Origin: Streptomyces sp. CoH27
GTDB lineage: Bacteria > Actinomycetota > Actinomycetes > Streptomycetales > Streptomycetaceae
Length of the DNA stretch: 64,000 nucleotides
NCBI RefSeq assembly: GCF_020181035.1
Contig: NZ_JAIQYY010000011.1
Location: forward strand, 1 to 64,000
Direction: 5' to 3'
Translations under genes and position numbers: made by a program
In this document: positions 60,519 to 64,000 of the stretch, one piece after another
Layout: every line of letters begins with the position of its first letter
How positions within the stretch are numbered: position 1 is the stretch's first letter
Notes under the pieces: generated by a model
The model's input: only the letters and a program-made list of their open reading frames with translations
The model's database searches: none
What the model was told of the DNA's origin: nothing

Positions 60519-61340
60519 TCAGGGGTCCAGGTCCTCGCCGGCGTGCTCGTCGAAGATCCGCATCGCCTTGGCGGTCACCGGGCCCGGTGCACCGGGCAGT
60601 TCGCGGTCGTCGACGCGGTGCACGGCCTGGATGTCCCGCAGGGTGGAGGTCAGGAAGATCTCGTCGGCCCGCTCCAGGACGTCCAGCGGCAGATCGGTCT
60701 CCTTGGCGCCGGTCCACTCGACCGCCAGGGCACGGGTGATGCCGGGCAGACAGCCGGAGGCGACCGGCGGGGTGTGGATCTCGCCGTCCAGGACGACGAA
60801 GACGTTGGACCCGGTGCCCTCGCAGAGCTGCCCGACCGTGTTGCCGAACAGCGCCTCGGAGGCGCCGTGTTGGTGGGCGCGGGCCAGGGCGACGACGTTC
60901 TCCGCGTACGAGGTGGTCTTCAGGCCGGTCAGGGCGCCGCGTTCGTTGCGCGTCCAGGGGACGGTGATCACGGCGGTGGTGTCCGGACGGCGGGTGGTCG
61001 CGCCGAGGGCGACCACGAGGGTCGGGCCGTGCTCGCCGCGGTCGGAGCCGAGCGGGCCGTGGCCGCCGGTATAGGTGATCCGCAGCCGGCCGAGCGGCAT
61101 CGGGTTGGCCTCCAGGACGGCCGCGCAGGCCTCGCGGATCTCCTCGTGATCGGGGTCGGGCAAGCCGAGGCCCCGGGCCGAGCGGGTCAGCCGGTCCAGG
61201 TGCCGGGTGAGCGCGAACACCCTGCCGTCGACCGCCTTCACCGTCTCGAAGATGCCGTCGCCGACGGTCAGCCCGTGGTCGAAGACGGAGACGCGGGCGG
61301 ACTCCAGGTCCCGCAGCCCGCCGTCCAGCCAGATCCTCAT
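60519..61340 (-). CDS. pabC: Aminodeoxychorismate lyase-type PLP enzyme
   Basis: 273 residues, fold-type IV PLP enzyme. PLP lysine in LTGLKTTSYAENV; RIWLDGGLRDLESA and LTVGDGIFETVK are family landmarks. Converts 4-amino-4-deoxychorismate to p-aminobenzoate and pyruvate. ATG 61340 with GGAGGGG upstream overlaps the pabB stop (ATGA), which makes PABA synthesis much likelier than branched-chain transamination. Confidence 0.88.
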   Translation of the reverse strand: MRIWLDGGLRDLESARVSVFDHGLTVGDGIFETVKAVDGRVFALTRHLDRLTRSARGLGLPDPDHEEIREACAAVLEANPMPLGRLRITYTGGHGPLGSDRGEHGPTLVVALGATTRRPDTTAVITVPWTRNERGALTGLKTTSYAENVVALARAHQHGASEALFGNTVGQLCEGTGSNVFVVLDGEIHTPPVASGCLPGITRALAVEWTGAKETDLPLDVLERADEIFLTSTLRDIQAVHRVDDRELPGAPGPVTAKAMRIFDEHAGEDLDP

Positions 61341-62392
61341 GTGCACACCCCTCCACTCGCCTCGTACGTCCCCGACGCTACCGCGAGCAGCCGGGACGCC
61401 TTCAGCTCGGTCTCCCGCCACTCCCCCTCGGGGTCGGATCCCCAGGTGATGCCGGCGCCGGTGCCGAAGCGCAGGACCCCTTCGGCGCGGTCGAGCCAGA
61501 AGGTGCGGATGCCGACGGCCAGCTCGCCCGCGCCCCGGTCGGCGTCGACCCAGCCGATGCCGCCGCAGTACGGCCCGCGCGGGGCGGCCTCCAGGGCCTC
61601 GATGATCCTGAGGGCGCTCGATTTCGGCGCGCCGGTCACCGAGCCGGGCGGGAAGGCGGCGGCGAGGAGGTCGGGCCAGCCCGACCCGTCGCGCAGTTCG
61701 CCGCGGACCGTGGAGACCAGGTGGACCAGGCCGGGGTGCTTCTCCACGGCGCACAGGTCGGGGACGGTCACACTGCCGGTCGCGCACACGCGCCCGATGT
61801 CGTTGCGTACCAGGTCCACGATCATCACGTTCTCGGCGTAGTCCTTCTCCAGGAGGTCCGCCTCCGTGCGCCCGGTGCCCTTGATGGGCCCGCTCTCGAC
61901 GACTCGCCCCTCCCGGCGCAGGAAGAGCTCGGGCGAGGCGGTGGCGATCTCCACGCCGTGCTCCGGCAGCCGGATCGTCCCCGCGTACGGCGCGGGGTTG
62001 CCGCGGGCCAGCAGGGCGGTCAGGGCGTCCACGTCGGCGTCGGGGGCCACGGGCGCGCTGAGCACCCGGCAGAGGTTGGCCTGGTAGACCTCGCCGGCGG
62101 CTATGTGCTCGCGGATGCGGCGGACGGCCGCCGTGTAGGCGCCGTGGTCCAGGGAGGAGGTCCACTCCCCTGCCGCCGGACCCCGCCAGCCGCCCGGCAC
62201 CGGCGCGGGCACCGGCTCCGTGCGTACGTCCGCGAAGCGGGCGCAGGTCAGGCGGCCTTCGAAGTCCGCGCAGACGGCCCAGAAGCCGTCCGAGTCCAGG
62301 GCGGCCGGATCGCTGGTGACGTCCAGCAGACCGGTGGCGACGCGGTCGCCGAAGCGGGCCAGAGCAGGGAGCCGGGAAGGGTGGTGAGGCAC
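61337..62392 (-). CDS. pabB: Aminodeoxychorismate synthase component I
   Basis: 351 residues from GTG 62392 (MPHHPSRLPALARFG); the start is uncertain because no ribosome site is evident and longer in-frame forms exist. Chorismate-binding domain with ESGPIKGTGRT: the PIKGT lysine distinguishes PabB from TrpE (PIAGT). FPPGSVTGAPK and CGGIGWVD are also conserved. With pabC it makes p-aminobenzoate for folate; the glutaminase partner (PabA) is not here. Confidence 0.9.
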   Translation of the reverse strand: MPHHPSRLPALARFGDRVATGLLDVTSDPAALDSDGFWAVCADFEGRLTCARFADVRTEPVPAPVPGGWRGPAAGEWTSSLDHGAYTAAVRRIREHIAAGEVYQANLCRVLSAPVAPDADVDALTALLARGNPAPYAGTIRLPEHGVEIATASPELFLRREGRVVESGPIKGTGRTEADLLEKDYAENVMIVDLVRNDIGRVCATGSVTVPDLCAVEKHPGLVHLVSTVRGELRDGSGWPDLLAAAFPPGSVTGAPKSSALRIIEALEAAPRGPYCGGIGWVDADRGAGELAVGIRTFWLDRAEGVLRFGTGAGITWGSDPEGEWRETELKASRLLAVASGTYEASGGVCT

Positions 62393-62501
62393 GCGATCGA
62401 GTCTAGGTCGGGTGTCCGACGGGTGGCTCCGGGATGTCCCCGAGGCGGCCCTGACCATGTCGTCCATCGGGCGCACCGCAGCACGCTGCGCAAACGCGTT
62501 T

Positions 62502-62529
62502 TTGTACTGGCCCGGGAATCCGCTAGAGT
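62502..62529 (+). promoter_or_regulatory. Promoter of the tRNA array
   Basis: TTGTAC (62502-62507), 16-nt spacer, TAGAGT (62524-62529); tRNA-Gly begins 41 nt further on. Confidence 0.7.
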
Positions 62530-62570
62530 TCAACACGTCGCCGGGACGCGGAAGCGGACCGAAACGACAG

Positions 62571-62643
62571 GCGGACGTAGCTCAGTTGGTAGAGCGCAAC
62601 CTTGCCAAGGTTGAGGTCGCGAGTTCGAGCCTCGTCGTCCGCT
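62571..62643 (+). tRNA. tRNA-Gly (GCC)
   Basis: 73 nt; acceptor GCGGACG/CGTCCGC, anticodon loop TTGCCAA, T-loop TTCGAGC. Confidence 0.97.
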
Positions 62644-62681
62644 CGAAGGAAGAAGGGGTCATCCCGATCCCCTACACTCCT

Positions 62682-62752
62682 GGTGGAGTGGCCGAGAGGC
62701 GAGGCAACGGCCTGCAAAGCCGTCTACACGGGTTCAAATCCCGTCTCCACCT
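62682..62752 (+). tRNA. tRNA-Cys (GCA)
   Basis: 71 nt; acceptor GGTGGAG/CTCCACC, anticodon loop CTGCAAA, T-loop TTCAAAT. Confidence 0.97.
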
Positions 62753-62756
62753 CCAA

Positions 62757-62828
62757 GGACGATTAGCTCAGCGGGAGAGCGCTTCCCTGACACGGAAGAG
62801 GTCACTGGTTCAATCCCAGTATCGTCCA
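62757..62828 (+). tRNA. tRNA-Val (GAC), copy 1
   Basis: 72 nt; acceptor GGACGAT/ATCGTCC, anticodon loop CTGACAC. Begins only 4 nt after tRNA-Cys. Confidence 0.97.
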
Positions 62829-62874
62829 CTGGATCTCCTCGGAGATCTTGCGGATCTTCTCGAAGATCCTCCCC

Positions 62875-62946
62875 GCGCGATTAGCTCAGCGGGAGAGCGC
62901 TTCCCTGACACGGAAGAGGTCACTGGTTCAATCCCAGTATCGCGCA
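62875..62946 (+). tRNA. tRNA-Val (GAC), copy 2 with changed acceptor stem
   Basis: Identical to copies 1 and 3 from position 4 of the acceptor onward apart from the stem: GCGCGAT/ATCGCGC replaces GGACGAT/ATCGTCC with full pairing retained. Confidence 0.96.
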
Positions 62947-62975
62947 CTGACTGTGACTGCCACGTCACAGCCCGC

Positions 62976-63047
62976 GGACGATTAGCTCAGCGGGAGAGCG
63001 CTTCCCTGACACGGAAGAGGTCACTGGTTCAATCCCAGTATCGTCCA
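62976..63047 (+). tRNA. tRNA-Val (GAC), copy 3
   Basis: Same 72-nt sequence as copy 1. A strong terminator follows. Confidence 0.97.
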
Positions 63048-63056
63048 CATACCGGA

Positions 63057-63087
63057 AAGCCCCGGCCGTCTCGTACGGCCGGGGCTT
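63057..63087 (+). terminator. Terminator of the tRNA array
   Basis: Perfect 13-bp stem AAGCCCCGGCCGT/ACGGCCGGGGCTT with CTCGT loop, then CTTCG. Confidence 0.9.
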
Positions 63088-63111
63088 CTTCGACAGGCCC
63101 ATGAACGGCGC

Positions 63112-63145
63112 AATGCCGGCGCAGCTCCCCAGCTGCGCCGGCATT
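63112..63145. terminator. Second terminator hairpin, probably for the leftward small gene
   Basis: Perfect 15-bp stem AATGCCGGCGCAGCT/AGCTGCGCCGGCATT with CCCC loop; T-run rightward (TTTTG). It lies 89 nt downstream of the leftward 58-residue gene and after the tRNA terminator. Confidence 0.75.
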
Positions 63146-63233
63146 TTGTGCCGTCCGCCGCACCCCCGTCCCCACGGGGTTTCCTGGATGGATGTCCCCG
63201 CCCGGACCGCTCTTCCGGGCCTGGGGTCGCCGC

Positions 63234-63410
63234 TCAGCGCCCCAGCATCACACCCACGGACGACGCCTGTGTGGCCACTGTGTCCCAACCGTGGAAGACG
63301 ATCAGGAGCAGGGCCGCCAGAGGAAGGGCCATGAGCGTCGCCACCAAGGGGTGGCGGCGACCCGTGCGGCGGGGGGCGAACGTGGTGCGTCGCGGTGCCG
63401 TGTGGGCCAT
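63234..63410 (-). CDS. Small membrane protein, 58 residues
   Basis: Begins MAHTAPRRTTFAPRRTGRRH, then a transmembrane helix (PLVATLMALPLAALLLIVF) and HGWDTVATQASSVGVMLGR. ATG 63410 has AGGAG about 7 nt upstream, and a terminator lies downstream. The basic N-terminus and single helix imply inward-positive orientation. Not recognised as a named family; too short for usual ORF filters. Confidence 0.65.
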   Translation of the reverse strand: MAHTAPRRTTFAPRRTGRRHPLVATLMALPLAALLLIVFHGWDTVATQASSVGVMLGR

Positions 63411-64000
63411 GGTCCCTCTCCTGACCGATTCGGTTGTCCTCGGAGCGGCGGGTGTCTGACCTCGGGGGACGAGTGCTGCACCCGCCGCTTGTCCTCAAAT
63501 CTAGGCGCGCGGCCCGCAGCGGTCGTCATGCCTTCGTACCGATTGCCGGGCCTCCCGGAGGATGAGCCTTGACCTGGGACGTACTCCCCTGGGTGGAGAC
63601 GCCGGTGCGGGTCTCGGGGTCTTCCCGGAGGGGGCGTCCGCCGTATCCGTCATTTCCGGAGCGCCGGGGGCGGAAGACGTGACTTCGATCACTCCGGCGG
63701 CGGGCCCGAGGGCTGTCGTGTCCCCCTCACGGTCGTTCCGGTGACCGGTCCTCCGGCCCACCCGCGGTGGCCGTCGGGCGGGTGTGCGGACCTGCGCCAC
63801 CTGGCCTCATCAGGCGTCAACGTCCGCTCCCCGGCCACTGGTTGATGGCTCAGTGTGCTCAAGGGCACGGCACAGCGAGGGTTGCTGACCGTGTTTCACA
63901 TCGGGTGGGCGGTCCGCGCAATCCGTTCGGGGCGGAGGGCGCGGCCTCTGCGCGCCGACGGCCGTGGAAACGTAAGCTGTGCCACGTCACAGGGACCGGG
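63411..64000. other. No gene supported at the right edge
   Basis: Neither strand has a frame with family resemblance or a convincing ribosome site. The stretch should hold the promoter of the leftward 58-residue gene and possibly that of a rightward gene starting beyond the edge (GTAAGCT-containing sequence near 63973). Confidence 0.4.

Noticed and set aside
63501..63800. 99-codon minus-strand frame near the right edge
   Set aside because: Arg/Pro-rich low-information translation, no ribosome site, no terminator relationship.

Overview
The window is high-GC actinobacterial DNA, almost certainly a Streptomyces chromosome core segment. Reasons: very strong G/C preference at third codon positions, many GTG and TTG starts, an intact ssgB-type sporulation gene (SsgA-like proteins are restricted to sporulating actinomycetes), a CGNR-finger regulator, and a gene order that runs aroC-aroE-mltG-ruvX-alaS, rpsD-rarA, hisS, rel-apt-secFD-yajC-ruvBAC-yebC-pdxT-pdxS, pimA-acyltransferase-pgsA, HIT-thrS, ssgB and pabB/pabC. 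Much of the rel-to-thrS stretch is also neighbourly in mycobacteria.

Layout. 1-6.9 kb: leftward shikimate/cell-wall/alanyl-tRNA operon ending with the first codons of aroC at the left edge. 7.0-9.2 kb: a rightward P-loop regulator ATPase. 9.2-12.2 kb: leftward rpsD (long leader), rarA and a VKOR membrane oxidoreductase. 12.4-15.9 kb: a tightly coupled rightward ABC exporter plus two-component system. 16-18 kb: leftward hisS and a glyoxalase-II-like hydrolase; 18-20.4 kb: rightward cyclophilin and DUF349 protein. 20.5-30.8 kb: leftward rel, apt, secF, secD, yajC, ruvB, ruvA, ruvC, yebC. 30.9-35.8 kb: leftward pdxT, pdxS, a LemA-like protein and the phosphatidylinositol mannoside genes pimA, acyltransferase, pgsA, linked by 4-nt overlaps. 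36-40.2 kb: rightward EF-G-like GTPase and a large membrane protein. 40.2-46.6 kb: a 131-bp MITE-like repeat, HIT protein, K+ channel, thrS, an unknown gene coupled to a DUF4365 gene, and a DnaQ-like exonuclease.

46.6-55.9 kb is the least core-like part. Two identical tRNA-Val(CAC) genes in the same orientation bracket about 9 kb holding an SRPBCC protein, a five-gene leftward operon (sugar-binding lipoprotein, two permeases, YesL-like protein, Tat-exported PL26-type rhamnogalacturonan lyase-like protein) with LacI-type operator candidates, and an epoxide hydrolase-like gene carrying a roughly 130-residue Gly/Ala/Ser-rich insert and flanked by tandem repeats. Core order resumes at 55.9 kb with a PGPGW membrane protein and ssgB. 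57-62.4 kb: a CGNR regulator, small membrane proteins, a DsbA-like oxidoreductase, a double GNAT protein and pabC/pabB. 62.5-63.1 kb: a five-gene tRNA array (Gly, Cys, three Val-GAC), followed by a 58-residue membrane protein gene. The last 590 bases hold no gene I can support.

Functionally the segment is mainly housekeeping: translation, protein export (SecDF-YajC), Holliday-junction processing (RuvABC), stringent response, PLP and folate precursors, and inositol lipid mannosylation. The proposed catabolic operon would cleave pectic rhamnogalacturonan outside the cell and import the products. No CRISPR array, phage or plasmid-integration gene, or complete insertion sequence was seen. All family assignments come from reading the translated sequence against remembered family hallmarks; no database search was run.
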